Shown: in pieces, positions 44,376-54,129 of the stretch | Layout: each line of letters begins with the position of its first letter | Position numbering within the stretch: the first letter of the stretch is position 1 | DNA from: Paraflavitalea sp966211765 | Lineage (GTDB): Bacteria; Bacteroidota; Bacteroidia; Chitinophagales; Chitinophagaceae | DNA length: 64,000 bases | Direction of reading: 5' to 3' | NCBI GenBank assembly: GCA_966211765.1 | Contig: CBIHOV010000002.1 | Span: 248,001-312,000, forward strand | The notes under the pieces: model-generated | The model's input: the letters and a program-made list of their open reading frames with translations, nothing else | The model's database searches: none | Told to the model about the DNA's origin: nothing | Position numbers and translations under genes: made by a program

Positions 44376-45170
44376 ATGATACAAGCGTATAACTTCCTTG
44401 CCAGCTGGCAATTGTTTCCAGAAAAAGGTGTGTATGAGTTTGGAGACCGCCCGCGGTCCGGTATCTATAAGATGGAGGCCGTGGAAAACGAACGATTATT
44501 GTCGGTCAGTATCAACTGGGTAACCATAGAGAACCAGGCTTTTGAGTCCAGGTATCAATTGGTGCCGGATGGGCAGGAGCATAGTTTTGAAATCCCGGAG
44601 ATCGCAGACAGCAGCAAAGCCCATTTTATCGATGGCATTACGTTTGAAACGCAGTTCTTTAAGAATAGCAAACCTGTATTGCAGGTAATGAATGAATTGA
44701 TGCCCAATGGCTATCTAAAGATCACACAGAAGGGATTTACGCCTGCCCAACGGGAGTATACCAATATAGAGTATTACCATAAACAGATGAGTGTTCTGCC
44801 CTACTCTTCTTCTGTGGCCGGCGCGTTGATCAAACCAACAGAGGAAGGCGTGATCCGCCACAAAGCACTTACTGCTATGGAAGAACAAACCAATATGCAG
44901 TTGGGGCAAATACGCAAACAAATTGAACTGCTTGCCTTACAAGCCCAGGAAATACAAAAGCGCAAGGAACTATCGCTGATCATTTATTCTGCCAAGCTCA
45001 ATTTTGCTCCGGTGATCGGGCAAACCTATTACCTGTATGAAAAGAGTGATGGAAGCCACCTGCTATCGCTGGTAAGTCCCCGGGAATGGGGAGGCGGGGC
45101 TGGTCCTTATAAACGATTTGTAGCTGCCGTGAAACTACTGGCCGACCATACCTGGATGGAAGTGGTATAG
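44376..45170 (+). CDS. DUF2452 (C1orf50-like) protein
   Basis: 264 residues from the ATG at 44376. The C-terminal half matches the family: an N-terminal part of the conserved region (YSSSVAGALIKPTEEGVIRH), a long helix (MEEQTNMQLGQIRKQIELLALQAQEIQKRKEL) and the hallmark FAPVIGQTYYLYEKSDGSHLLSLVSPREWG. The N-terminal 110 residues form an additional beta-rich domain. The family is shared with eukaryotes (human C1orf50) and has no known function. No signal peptide, so it is cytoplasmic. The probable -7 box ends 4 nt before this ATG, which would make the message leaderless, or the true start is a later Met (for example 44472). Confidence 0.82.
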   Translation: MIQAYNFLASWQLFPEKGVYEFGDRPRSGIYKMEAVENERLLSVSINWVTIENQAFESRYQLVPDGQEHSFEIPEIADSSKAHFIDGITFETQFFKNSKPVLQVMNELMPNGYLKITQKGFTPAQREYTNIEYYHKQMSVLPYSSSVAGALIKPTEEGVIRHKALTAMEEQTNMQLGQIRKQIELLALQAQEIQKRKELSLIIYSAKLNFAPVIGQTYYLYEKSDGSHLLSLVSPREWGGGAGPYKRFVAAVKLLADHTWMEVV

Positions 45171-45284
45171 ATCACGGGAGTAACGCTTTGAAGATATAAT
45201 AAAAGCGAAGAGGTGACACCATTAGTTTTGGGTGTTAAAGAAAGGTGTGACCAATTATTTTTTTGGGAGTTGCGGCGGGTTAGG

Positions 45285-45806
45285 TTAGTTGTTGTTGTTT
45301 GGAGCAGGTTGTTTTTTCTTGTCTACTGCAGGTACGCTACCTGAATTAGGAGCGGGTGTCTGCTTAACCTCTTTAGGTTCAGTAACGCCATCCTGGGTAG
45401 GCACTACAGCTGCCTTAGCTGCTGCCGGCGGCAGGTTGCTCGCTTTTTGATCGCTGGGCAATACGCCATTGGCGGGTTGAGTCCGGGCTGTACTACGTGC
45501 GCCGGTGGATGAACTTCTGGCGGCTCCGGCTCCAGGAGCAAAACGCATCCCCTTGATGGTTCCTTTTTTCAGTTGCATGCCACTGCTTTCGCTGTGGTTT
45601 TCCTGTTGTTCCGCAATCGTAGCCTTTCTTTGGGCTTTTGGTTTCTCAGGCGCATATTTTAATCCGGGCACCCGGTTGTTGAGGAACTGTTTTCCGAGAC
45701 TTTCGCCGGTATTTTTATTCTCTTCCTCCTGAGCATTGGCTATGAAGGCCTGCGCCAGCAATAGCATCGCTACTATCATTGCTTTATATTGATGTTTGAA
45801 TGTCAT
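45285..45806 (-). CDS. exported low-complexity protein of unknown function
   Basis: 173 residues. A signal peptide (ending IANAQ) is followed by a region with a two-fold motif: VPGLKYAPE (about 50) and IKGMRFAPG (about 85). The last 75 residues are rich in Ala, Pro, Ser, Lys and Asn and end NNNN, suggesting a disordered tail. Family not recognised. It lies 18 nt behind the large tail-fibre-like gene on the same strand, so it is probably co-transcribed and may assist or accompany it. Confidence 0.75.
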   Translation of the reverse strand: MTFKHQYKAMIVAMLLLAQAFIANAQEEENKNTGESLGKQFLNNRVPGLKYAPEKPKAQRKATIAEQQENHSESSGMQLKKGTIKGMRFAPGAGAARSSSTGARSTARTQPANGVLPSDQKASNLPPAAAKAAVVPTQDGVTEPKEVKQTPAPNSGSVPAVDKKKQPAPNNNN

Positions 45807-45824
45807 ACTTGTTGTTTTTATGGT

Positions 45825-48800
45825 TTATTTAATGCTTACCAATATATTGATCTTTCCTACACCATTGGTATTGTAGTCTTGCAGGGCTTTGCCTATTACC
45901 TGACCGATCTTTACTTTATCGGGATCGGCTTTCATAGCTACGCCGCTGATGGAGGAGGTAACGATCAGGTCGCCTCTTTTGATAGCGCCGCCTTCCATAC
46001 ATACTTTGGTGGGAATGACACCTACTACGCCCATGGGCACTTTGCCGGCGAGGTCGCTGTCGATATTCTCTTCCGTGAGCAATACGCCGGGTTTGGTAGC
46101 ATATACACCAGCCACGAGGGTTGAGTAGGCGCCGGTAGATTTTTCAACGGCCCTGTCTTTGTCAGTAGCTATCGCCAGTACATCGCCCGGTTCGTATTGA
46201 GCAATAGTGCCAGTAACATCAAATGCTTCTGCTATATCGGCGCCACTGTTCTGTGTACCACCGTTGAAGAATCCTCTGCCGGCTTTGTTGATGCGGGCAA
46301 CATTGACAGAAGCACTTTGCCACACTGCAATGTTCCCGGAAGGGCCCTGGTGGTTAACGAGCAGGGTTGATCCTGTACCTGTTGTGGTAACATGTACTAC
46401 CGGCTGAGAGTTGGCATTATTGAAGTTGGCGAAGCGGCCAGCTTTACCGGTGCCAAAGTTGGGTATGAAACCAGAGATGGCATTTCCATTACCATCACAG
46501 GAGGCTTCTACGCCGTCGCCAGTTCCACCGGCATTGGCGGTGATGCCATTGCCGTTACCTTCTGTAAGGGCCAGAACAGCAGGACCGTTGCCACCGGGAT
46601 TGGAGGAATAGAACAGGCCAGCATAGCCACCTGTACCAGATGACTCGCCGAATATACCAGCAGTACCAAAGTTGGCGAAGATGGAATTCACTTCCCCTTT
46701 TACTGCCGGAGATGTACCTGTAGTACGATCTACCAGGAAATTACCAGCGGTACCATTACCTACTGTTTTCACTGTAATCACGTTGTTGTCGTTGTCTTCA
46801 TTGAAGATCTCAAACCTGCCAGCACGCCCCTCGGAGAAGGTGGGCACCCAGGCATACAAGGCTGTACCGGCTCCATCAATATTGGTTTCTACGCCATTTC
46901 CGTCTTTACCGGCATTGGCAGTGATGGCATTACCATTGCCATCTGTCAGCGATATCAGTGATGCGCCATTACCAGCGGGGTTGGATGCATAGAAGAGACC
47001 TGCACGACCGCCGGTGCCGGAAGAAATACCAAATACGCCCGCAGCACCGAAATTGCCGAAGATGGTATTCACCTCTGCTCTTACCGCAGCACCAACACTG
47101 TTGGTATTGTCCAGGAGGAAGGACGAAGCATTACCGAGGGTATTATCCGGAATGTTACCATTACTGTTGGACTCTACCTGCAGGATATTGGCTTCTGTAT
47201 TAGTCTGGTTGGTGTTGGTAAACAGCCCTGCGCGGCCGGTACTACCGTTCAGTCCAACCTGTCCGAATACACCAACGCCCGTATTGCTGGTATTAGTGGC
47301 AATGAAACCACGTACGCCATATCCTCCGCCATCATTACGGCCTACTACGGCGCCGGCAATATCGCTGGTAGTACGACCAACTACAGCTTCACCAGCACCG
47401 GTATTGTCGCCTATGATGCCGGCAGAAGTTTGTTGACTTGTGATACCATGCACTGCGAATCCTGCCCCTGTAGAGCTAAATACCCCGGTACCATTGCCGG
47501 AAGACATAACATTGACCACCGTACCATTACCCAGGCTATTGACATTGAGCGCATTGTTGTTATTAGCATTGTTGAAGATGGAAATACTGGCAGGTATACC
47601 ATTGTTGGAAGTAGCAGTTAAACCGGTACCGGTATTGCTGTTGGCATATACGCCGATGCCTGCTCCTGATGAATTTCCGTACACACCAAGGCCATTGGGC
47701 GTAACGCCATAAACTCCCCAGCCCGAACCAGCTTGTGAGCCCCATACACCGATGCCCAGGCCTCCGGTGCCATTGTTGATACCCCTTACTGCGGAAGAGA
47801 AACCGCCGGGAGATGTAGAGGTCACCATACCCCGTATAGCAGTGATGCTGCTGGTGGTTGTATTGTTCACTCCTTCTAAGGAAGCACCATCTCCATCATT
47901 TGTTAATGAAAATAAAGTACCCGCATTATTCTCTGTTGCAACATAGGGCAGGGTGAATCCCCCACCACCAATGGGACCGGGAGCCCAATTAACACCATCA
48001 AATTTTAATACCTGCCCTGCTACCGGTATTGCAGGTGTTACACCTACACCCTGAAGTTTTGCCACTATCGGATTGGGATAATTACCGCTCAGGTCACCAC
48101 CTGCAGGACCACTTGGCGGCAGGGTAACACCAGGAGCTATCTTAATCTGTGTTATAGAAGCATCTGCCAGTTTAGCTGTGGTAATATTTGCATCCACCAC
48201 TTTATCCGTGGTTACTGAATTGTTGGCGAGCTTCAGTGTAGTAACGGATCCATCAGCCAACTTTGCGGTGGTGATGTTCGCATCAACAACTTTAGCGGTA
48301 GTCACTGCATTATCGGCGAGCTTCGGTGTAGTGACGGAACCATCAGCCAGTTTTGCGGTGGTGATATTCGCATCAACAACTTTAGCGGTTGTCACTGCAT
48401 TATCGGCAAGTTTCGGTGTAGTAACGGAGCCATCAGCCAACTTTGAAGTGGTGATGTTCGCATCTACAACTTTAGCGGTTGTCACTGCATTATCGGCAAG
48501 CTTCGGTGTAGTGACGGCCCCATCAGCCAGTTTTGCGGTGGTGATGTTCGCATCTACAACTTTGGCGGTTGTTACTGCATTGTCGGCCAGCTTGGGCGTA
48601 GTGACGGAACCATTAGCCAGCTTAGCCGTGGTGATATTGGCATCTGTTACTTTAGCAGTTGTTACTGCATTATCGGCCAGTTTGGGCGTTGTAACAGAGC
48701 CGTCTGCCAGCTTTGCGGTGGTAATATTCGCATCGGTGATCTTGGTAGTAGTTACTGCATTATTGGCCAGTTTGCCATTTGTTACAGCATTTGCTGCAAT

Positions 48801-49262
48801 AGCCGGATTGGGATAGGTGCCACTGAGGTCACCACCTGCGGGACCTGTTGGTGCACCTCCTGTAGCGTATAAGGCATAGGGTACTGACAAAAGCTGTGTT
48901 GCACCAATAGAAGTAAATGCGTTCCCGTTTTCGGGGTCTACTTCTACCTGCATGAATTTGGCCCCACCTCCCCAGTTAACGCCGGTCACTGTACCAGTTA
49001 CATTGCTGGCACCGGCGCTTCCCACCTGTACATTAAACAGACCAACGGGATTGGTGGTCACAGACCTGGTTTCAGAATATACGATAGCACCTTGAGCCGA
49101 TCCCTCCCGGATGCTCAGGCGCAGTTTAATGGATTTATTGGGTAAGACATTACCAACGGAATTGCGGGCTACGCCCTGGTAGTTTAGCATGCCAGGAGCC
49201 TGGCCTATGGTAATCATAGCTACCAGTTGCAATACACAGAGTATGCTTAAAAATCGCTTCAT
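45825..49262 (-). CDS. secreted tail-fibre-like protein with decapeptide repeats
   Basis: 1145 residues. A signal peptide (ending MITIGQ) and a beta-rich start domain (PGMLNYQGVARNSVGNVLPNKSIKLRLSIREG) precede a run of about 22 decapeptides (156-380) of the form DNAVTTAKVV / DANITTAKLA / DGSVTTPKLA. Three decapeptides make a 30-residue supra-repeat. A Gly/Asn-rich beta-helix region follows (about 450-1000; TGTGLTATSNNGIPA, GVETNIDGAG), and the end is a compact domain (VPMGVVGVIPTKVCMEGGAIKRGDLIVTSS). Phage and bacterial tail fibres share this repeat type, but no phage gene is near. It is probably a surface fibre; export route and ligand are not shown. Confidence 0.87.
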   Translation of the reverse strand: MKRFLSILCVLQLVAMITIGQAPGMLNYQGVARNSVGNVLPNKSIKLRLSIREGSAQGAIVYSETRSVTTNPVGLFNVQVGSAGASNVTGTVTGVNWGGGAKFMQVEVDPENGNAFTSIGATQLLSVPYALYATGGAPTGPAGGDLSGTYPNPAIAANAVTNGKLANNAVTTTKITDANITTAKLADGSVTTPKLADNAVTTAKVTDANITTAKLANGSVTTPKLADNAVTTAKVVDANITTAKLADGAVTTPKLADNAVTTAKVVDANITTSKLADGSVTTPKLADNAVTTAKVVDANITTAKLADGSVTTPKLADNAVTTAKVVDANITTAKLADGSVTTLKLANNSVTTDKVVDANITTAKLADASITQIKIAPGVTLPPSGPAGGDLSGNYPNPIVAKLQGVGVTPAIPVAGQVLKFDGVNWAPGPIGGGGFTLPYVATENNAGTLFSLTNDGDGASLEGVNNTTTSSITAIRGMVTSTSPGGFSSAVRGINNGTGGLGIGVWGSQAGSGWGVYGVTPNGLGVYGNSSGAGIGVYANSNTGTGLTATSNNGIPASISIFNNANNNNALNVNSLGNGTVVNVMSSGNGTGVFSSTGAGFAVHGITSQQTSAGIIGDNTGAGEAVVGRTTSDIAGAVVGRNDGGGYGVRGFIATNTSNTGVGVFGQVGLNGSTGRAGLFTNTNQTNTEANILQVESNSNGNIPDNTLGNASSFLLDNTNSVGAAVRAEVNTIFGNFGAAGVFGISSGTGGRAGLFYASNPAGNGASLISLTDGNGNAITANAGKDGNGVETNIDGAGTALYAWVPTFSEGRAGRFEIFNEDNDNNVITVKTVGNGTAGNFLVDRTTGTSPAVKGEVNSIFANFGTAGIFGESSGTGGYAGLFYSSNPGGNGPAVLALTEGNGNGITANAGGTGDGVEASCDGNGNAISGFIPNFGTGKAGRFANFNNANSQPVVHVTTTGTGSTLLVNHQGPSGNIAVWQSASVNVARINKAGRGFFNGGTQNSGADIAEAFDVTGTIAQYEPGDVLAIATDKDRAVEKSTGAYSTLVAGVYATKPGVLLTEENIDSDLAGKVPMGVVGVIPTKVCMEGGAIKRGDLIVTSSISGVAMKADPDKVKIGQVIGKALQDYNTNGVGKINILVSIK
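48123..48797. repeat. 30/90-bp DNA repeat inside the tail-fibre-like gene
   Basis: Codons 156-380 repeat every 30 bp with a stronger 90-bp period. Copies differ mainly at silent positions. The antisense reading frame 48178-48816 is a shadow of it. Confidence 0.9.
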
Positions 49263-49363
49263 AATTTGATTTGTTTTGTGGTTAGAGAGATGCTATTTGA
49301 TAGGCCTGCAGCCACTATCAGGTGGCTTCAGGGAGGTATAGATGCACATTATTGATGCGGGTG

Positions 49364-49927
49364 CTACTTGTTGTCAATTTTAACAACCCTAAAGGCGCTG
49401 CGCCTGATAACGGAATGATTGTCGCTTCGTTTTCTGTCGGGAGATAAGCGTGCAACCACGTAATAGGTACCAGCCGGATAGCGCGACAGATCGAAGTACT
49501 CGATGCGGCAACAGTTCTTATACTCGTATTCGCGCCGCTCCAGCACACTGCCATTACCATCGGTTAATTGTATTTCCATGTAGCCTGATTCCCTGACGAA
49601 GAAGTCGAGCTCAAATTTGCCCGCTGTGGGATTGGGGAAAAGGCGGTATTCGCCGGAAGCGAAGATGAGGGAGAGATTTGACTTGCCTACAATGTCTGTC
49701 AACGGCTGCAAGAGGCCATGTGTTACGAGGATCAAGCTGTCGGAAGGGGCAAGTGATTCGATCATTGTCATTTCACCAATACTCCATTCGAAGCGATAAT
49801 AGGAGTTGGGATCATTGTAAGACCCACCGGCGACATTGAAGACAAAGGGTTTGATGCTCTGTGCTGTTACCTGACAGGTACTGCCTGTCAGTAATGCCAG
49901 GAGGCATACTTTGTAAAGTTTATTCAT
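49364..49927 (-). CDS. secreted protein with type IX (type A) sorting domain
   Basis: 187 residues. The signal peptide ends at VTAQ. The first 85 residues are a short domain (IKPFVFNVAGGSYNDPNSYYRFEWSIGEMTMIESL) of a type found as a small module before sorting domains. The last 90 residues are the sorting domain: YRLFPNPTAGKFELDFFV, then LTDGNGSVLERREYEYKNCC, YPAGTYYVVARLS and a basic end. It is the first gene of the run with the tail-fibre-like gene 101 nt behind it. The upstream gap 49928-50376 must hold the promoter; nothing else was recognised in it. Confidence 0.85.
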   Translation of the reverse strand: MNKLYKVCLLALLTGSTCQVTAQSIKPFVFNVAGGSYNDPNSYYRFEWSIGEMTMIESLAPSDSLILVTHGLLQPLTDIVGKSNLSLIFASGEYRLFPNPTAGKFELDFFVRESGYMEIQLTDGNGSVLERREYEYKNCCRIEYFDLSRYPAGTYYVVARLSPDRKRSDNHSVIRRSAFRVVKIDNK

Positions 49928-50376
49928 AAGCAGGAAGGTGTATTTTAAAGGTTATTGAATACAAGGAAATACAAGTCCCATTCACTGCCATGCGACAGTG
50001 ACTACTATTAAAAAGCCTAAAACAGGACAGGTGGTAAAAGGTATAGGTGCATACCGGAATATGCATAGCAGGATCATTGATCCAGGTGTAAACCGCAAGC
50101 AGATATCAATGCTACAACAGGCTGAGTGAGTTCTGATCTGATATTATTGCACTTCTTAGGAGCAATGCGTTAAACATGCATGGGGCATGTTATGGTTGGA
50201 TCGACTAAGGGTATCATTTAATCCGGTATAAAAATAGAGACTTTTTCAAATATAAAAAACTCCCTCTTTGTGGTATATTTCAAATAATAGGGAGGCTAGC
50301 CTGTAATTATAGCTTTTTGCCTCCTTATGATCCTTCCCGTTTTTAGATAACTACCTGATGAATAAGTCAATGCGGC

Positions 50377-52161
50377 TTAATTCATCCGCTTTACCCTGAA
50401 ATTACAGGTAACCTGTTGGATGCTGTTGTCATAAAAGTCCAGCATCAGACCACTGAAACTGCCGGCGATAAAGCCGCCTGGCTTACCAAATTCTGTAATG
50501 TTTACCGTTAAAGGAACGGGTGCGTAAGCGCGACCGTTGGGAAAGCTGGAAGAGAAAATATCGGTTACCTTATGATCATTGCCCGGCGCATTGGGGCCGC
50601 TGAACTGGAAGCTCCAGTCGGGTGATGTATTTTGTCCTGTATTCAATTTAACGATAGTGGTCCAGCCATTTTGCTGGTCAGCAAAATAGGCTCCCAGGGT
50701 ATCCAGGGGCTCCATCAAAGTTTTGGCAGTGCCATTGTTAATGGTGTAGCCGATGGTACCTACAGTATTTACTCCGCAGGCCTGTAATGTACCCAGGCTA
50801 TTGATACCGGGCACAAGGGTAAGGGACTGAGGAACATTTTGCTGGTTAGCATCTTTATTAATCGCCACATAATGGACCTCCGTATTGGTACAGGCCAGTC
50901 CTGTAAAGCTAAAACTGCCGTTAACTATGTTGATGCGATTATAAAAGCCATTATCGTAGGTCTGAATATAACCATTGGTCACTGGTGCATTGCTACAATT
51001 GATCACAGTGCCGCTGATGGTAACCGTACTTTGTCCAAGATTGCCGGTAAGCGTTCCCATGTCTACATCAACGTTGGTGGTAGTAAAAGGATGTGAGTAA
51101 GCGGATGTTGCACAAGGGGTCATTATATCCAATACCATACTCCTGCCAGACAATACAGCGCCATGCACATAGCCATTGGCATCTGTGAAGTCAAACTTAC
51201 CGAAACCTGCATTAATGGGTTGGTTGGCAATGGTGATCATTACGGGTACATGTACCAACGGTTGCCCTTCGCTGTTCACAATCCTGGCTGTGAAATTAAC
51301 CAGGGGATAACCTATAGCCCCACTCCAATAAGAAAAATGGCTTACAGTGGCTGTATAATTATTACCGGCTTTAATGGCTTCGCCTTCCTGCTTCCATAAG
51401 CCATTGACCTCGTTAAACGACCACAGATCTATTGTAGGCGGCGCCAATGATAATAAAGCTGCCGGAATGGGCATTGTGAGGGTAGCCTGCTTACCGGGTG
51501 CTATTTGTAAGCGCTCCCCTCCCTCACCAACCAGTTCTACAGCAACAGTGCTGTATATCTTCAACAACTTAAGATATTCATTTTTATCAGTGGCTCTTCC
51601 ATCTCCGGGCAAGGTCAATTGTATATCGCCAGTGGCAGCAGGATCCATCTTTTGTACCTGCACATGCACCTTACCAGTATAAGGAATGCCATTTTTAGCA
51701 GTAATAATGCCGGTAGCAGGCAATGTAAGGTTTATCCCCTCTGCAGTAGTGACAACACCACCAGCAACAGCGTCTATTATACCGGCTTCATTTTTAAGGA
51801 GCATCTTCGCGCGTACAAATGTCTCGCGGTCTTTATCGGCAAGAAATGTTTTGTAATTATCAAAATAACCGGTCTTCTCAATTTTCACAAAGCCAGCTAC
51901 CTCCGGAAGCGATACATTGAGGATGGAGAAATATCCAAATTCATCGGTGGTTGTTTGTTTATCACCAGCTTTTACCAGCGCTCCGGAAAGCGGTACATTA
52001 TTTTCATCAGTAATGAAGCCTGCAATGGCAGTTGTTACTTTTACTGTCAGGTCGGGTTGCGACAGATCGGAAGTGATACCCGTAGTTTCCTTTTTCGCAC
52101 AAGAGGTAGTAAGGAATGCAATGAACAGTGCAAGTAAAATGATCTGGCGGGTATTATTCAT
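50377..52161 (-). CDS. large lipoprotein with carboxypeptidase-regulatory-like domain
   Basis: 594 residues from the ATG at 52161, which opens the lipoprotein signal (MNNTRQIILLALFIAFLTTSC); the frame open to 52320 has no signal at its start. The domain at about 45-120 (TAIAGFITDENNVPLSGALVKAGDKQTTTDEFGYFSILNV) has the carboxypeptidase-regulatory fold. The next 200 residues resemble CILP/FAM171-type sequence (GIITAKNGIPYTGKVHVQVQKMDP, FSYWSGAIGYPLVNF), and the remainder is more beta sandwich. It is probably an outer-membrane surface lipoprotein; the ligand is unknown. Confidence 0.82.
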   Translation of the reverse strand: MNNTRQIILLALFIAFLTTSCAKKETTGITSDLSQPDLTVKVTTAIAGFITDENNVPLSGALVKAGDKQTTTDEFGYFSILNVSLPEVAGFVKIEKTGYFDNYKTFLADKDRETFVRAKMLLKNEAGIIDAVAGGVVTTAEGINLTLPATGIITAKNGIPYTGKVHVQVQKMDPAATGDIQLTLPGDGRATDKNEYLKLLKIYSTVAVELVGEGGERLQIAPGKQATLTMPIPAALLSLAPPTIDLWSFNEVNGLWKQEGEAIKAGNNYTATVSHFSYWSGAIGYPLVNFTARIVNSEGQPLVHVPVMITIANQPINAGFGKFDFTDANGYVHGAVLSGRSMVLDIMTPCATSAYSHPFTTTNVDVDMGTLTGNLGQSTVTISGTVINCSNAPVTNGYIQTYDNGFYNRINIVNGSFSFTGLACTNTEVHYVAINKDANQQNVPQSLTLVPGINSLGTLQACGVNTVGTIGYTINNGTAKTLMEPLDTLGAYFADQQNGWTTIVKLNTGQNTSPDWSFQFSGPNAPGNDHKVTDIFSSSFPNGRAYAPVPLTVNITEFGKPGGFIAGSFSGLMLDFYDNSIQQVTCNFRVKRMN

Positions 52162-52426
52162 AAGGGAAGGGTTAATCATATGGATTGTTTTTACCATCAA
52201 CTGTCTTGCTGCGCGATGGAAGATAATACGGCTATTCCGTATTCCAAAGACATTACAAGATTCAGGTATATAAGGCCTGGTTTGTCCAATGAACGCCTTA
52301 CGAAACGGTAGCTGCTTCAAAATATTGCCGGCATACCCGGTTATATGGTCCCGTGTGCCAGTTTTATTGATCAGTTTTAGTGAAAGATCGAACGGTCTTT
52401 AGTCAACCACATTGGTTAGCTATCAA

Positions 52427-52464
52427 TTGCAAAGCCCTCCTGGTGAATGGAGGGCTTTTTGCAA
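52427..52464. terminator. isolated strong hairpin
   Basis: TTGC-AAAGCCCTCC and GGAGGGCTTT-TT-GCAA form a 14-bp stem with a 2-nt bulge and an 8-nt loop. A T run follows only on the plus strand, yet no plus-strand gene was found upstream. It may end a small RNA. The rest of 52162-52817 shows no gene. Confidence 0.55.
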
Positions 52465-52817
52465 GATTAGTGCCTTTAAAGGAACCGGTTTAACTTTTCA
52501 TAGGTCAATGGAACCGTTCAAAGGGCTTAGTATTTTAAGTAGTCGTTATTAAAAAAAGGTGGAGCGATGATGATGTCAATTCAGGTCCACATAATCCGTC
52601 AAAGTCAACGCTAAAGAGCATTACGGAGAGCCCCACCAGCACATATAGAGCGATTCGCATGCAAATGTGCATCGTAATAGGAGTAAACCAGTTACGGTTT
52701 CAGTAAAAGGTATTTACGGAATTGGGAAATAGCGGATCAGGGAGCCGTCTTAGCAAGCAGCCCACCCTTGGGCAGGCCCAGTCCCGCAGAGCGGGATAAA
52801 CGCTGACAGGAAAACCG

Positions 52818-53741
52818 CTACAACTGGCTGAAAAAATTGGGATAGTCAGTAATGATACCATCTACACCCATTTTTATGAGGGCTTTCATTTCTTCCTGGG
52901 TGTTTACTGTCCAGGGCACCAGTTTCATTTTGTGTTGCTTACAGGCAGCTACCATTTCAGGTGTCACCATTTTGTAATGCGGGCTGTAGATATCGGGGGT
53001 GAATCCCAACTGGGTAAGGTTATTGTCCAGGGTAATATTAGCAGAACCGGTCAGGAAACCGATGGTAACACCCGGATATTTCTTATGTACTTCCTGCAGC
53101 GGGCGAACGTCGAATGACTGGATATAGAAACGATTGCCAATGGATTTGCTTTTAACTACATCCATTACAGCTTTGATCATTTCTTCAGGTCCGGCATTGT
53201 AACCCAGGCTGTCGAATTGGGGGCTTGTTTTTACTTCTATATTGTAAATAGCAGGAGCTAGTTTGCGTGCAGTCGTGAACTCTTCTACAGAATCGATCAA
53301 CTCGCCCAACAAGGGCATATAGGTCTTTATTTTCTCCTGTTGGGGCCAGCCGTTGTATGGTTTGGAACCCACATCAAATTTGCGGATATCGGCATAGTTC
53401 ATCTGATGCCATATGTATTTCTTAGCATCTGCTTTGGCTATTTCTTTTCCATCTTCATATAAAGAATGGTTTACATTGACCATGGGGTCGTGCGCTATCA
53501 ATACCTGCTTGTCTTTGGTAATGTAAATATCTACTTCAATGATATTGGCCCCGGCCTCCAGGCCTTTTTTCATAGCCGGGATGGTGTTTTCCGGCATCAG
53601 CCCCCTGGTGCCCCGATGGCCTTCTTTATAGAATGCGGGAAATTGAGTAGTTCCAGTTGTTTTATGCATTGTTTTACAGGAAAACAGGAGAATAATTGCA
53701 AGAACAGAAGCGATAGGAAGCAGTGGCAGCATGGGTTTCAT
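52818..53741 (-). CDS. glycerophosphodiester phosphodiesterase
   Basis: 307 residues from the ATG at 53741 (MKPMLPLLPIASVLAIILLFSC, a lipoprotein signal); in-frame ATGs at 53750 and 53777 are alternatives. The enzyme cleaves glycerophosphodiesters from phospholipid turnover. The catalytic core is intact: EGHRGTRGLMPENTIPAM with the first His and Arg, VDIYITKDKQVLIAHDP with Glu/Asp and the second His, then IEVKTSPQF, and VPWTVNTQEEMKALIKMGVDGIITDYP at the end. The anchor places it in the envelope. Single gene. Confidence 0.94.
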   Translation of the reverse strand: MKPMLPLLPIASVLAIILLFSCKTMHKTTGTTQFPAFYKEGHRGTRGLMPENTIPAMKKGLEAGANIIEVDIYITKDKQVLIAHDPMVNVNHSLYEDGKEIAKADAKKYIWHQMNYADIRKFDVGSKPYNGWPQQEKIKTYMPLLGELIDSVEEFTTARKLAPAIYNIEVKTSPQFDSLGYNAGPEEMIKAVMDVVKSKSIGNRFYIQSFDVRPLQEVHKKYPGVTIGFLTGSANITLDNNLTQLGFTPDIYSPHYKMVTPEMVAACKQHKMKLVPWTVNTQEEMKALIKMGVDGIITDYPNFFSQL

Positions 53742-53798
53742 GGAGAACATGGTTGTGGTTGTAAATATACAATGCACGGGATGATGAACGTATTAAAA

Positions 53799-54050
53799 TT
53801 ACTTGTTCCTGCGGAAATCCCAGGAGGCATGATCTTCATCATCCACATTGGTATCCTTAGGCTTATCGACATCTGACACAGTCCGGTGCTCATCTTCTTT
53901 CTTGTACAAAGGAGGCAGTTTTATTTCTTCCGGATCGGGTAAAACAGCGCCGGTTGAAGCCACATCGGAGGCATCGTCCACCTTGTTGTTTTTGGTTTCC
54001 TCTTCGCTGTGCAGGCCATCGGCAATAACGTCTTTCTTTTTATCCGCCAT
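53799..54050 (-). CDS. small acidic protein of unknown function
   Basis: 83 residues from the ATG at 54050 (MADKKKDVIADGL); an ATG at 54056 adds two residues. About a third is Asp, Glu or Lys, with no signal, no membrane segment and no Cys, so it is probably soluble and disordered. It contains LPDPEEIKLPPLYK in the middle. Family not recognised. It lies 79 nt behind the second TonB receptor on the same strand and may be the last gene of that run. Confidence 0.6.
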   Translation of the reverse strand: MADKKKDVIADGLHSEEETKNNKVDDASDVASTGAVLPDPEEIKLPPLYKKEDEHRTVSDVDKPKDTNVDDEDHASWDFRRNK

Positions 54051-54129
54051 AACCATCTGTTTTTAATAATTAAACAAAAAACATACCCTGGATCATAAGG
54101 CAAGCAGGATATTGGATGGATGCGATCAT

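Noticed and set aside
48178..48816. A 212-codon plus-strand repeat frame
   Set aside because: It is the antisense shadow of the decapeptide repeats; its own repetitiveness follows from theirs.
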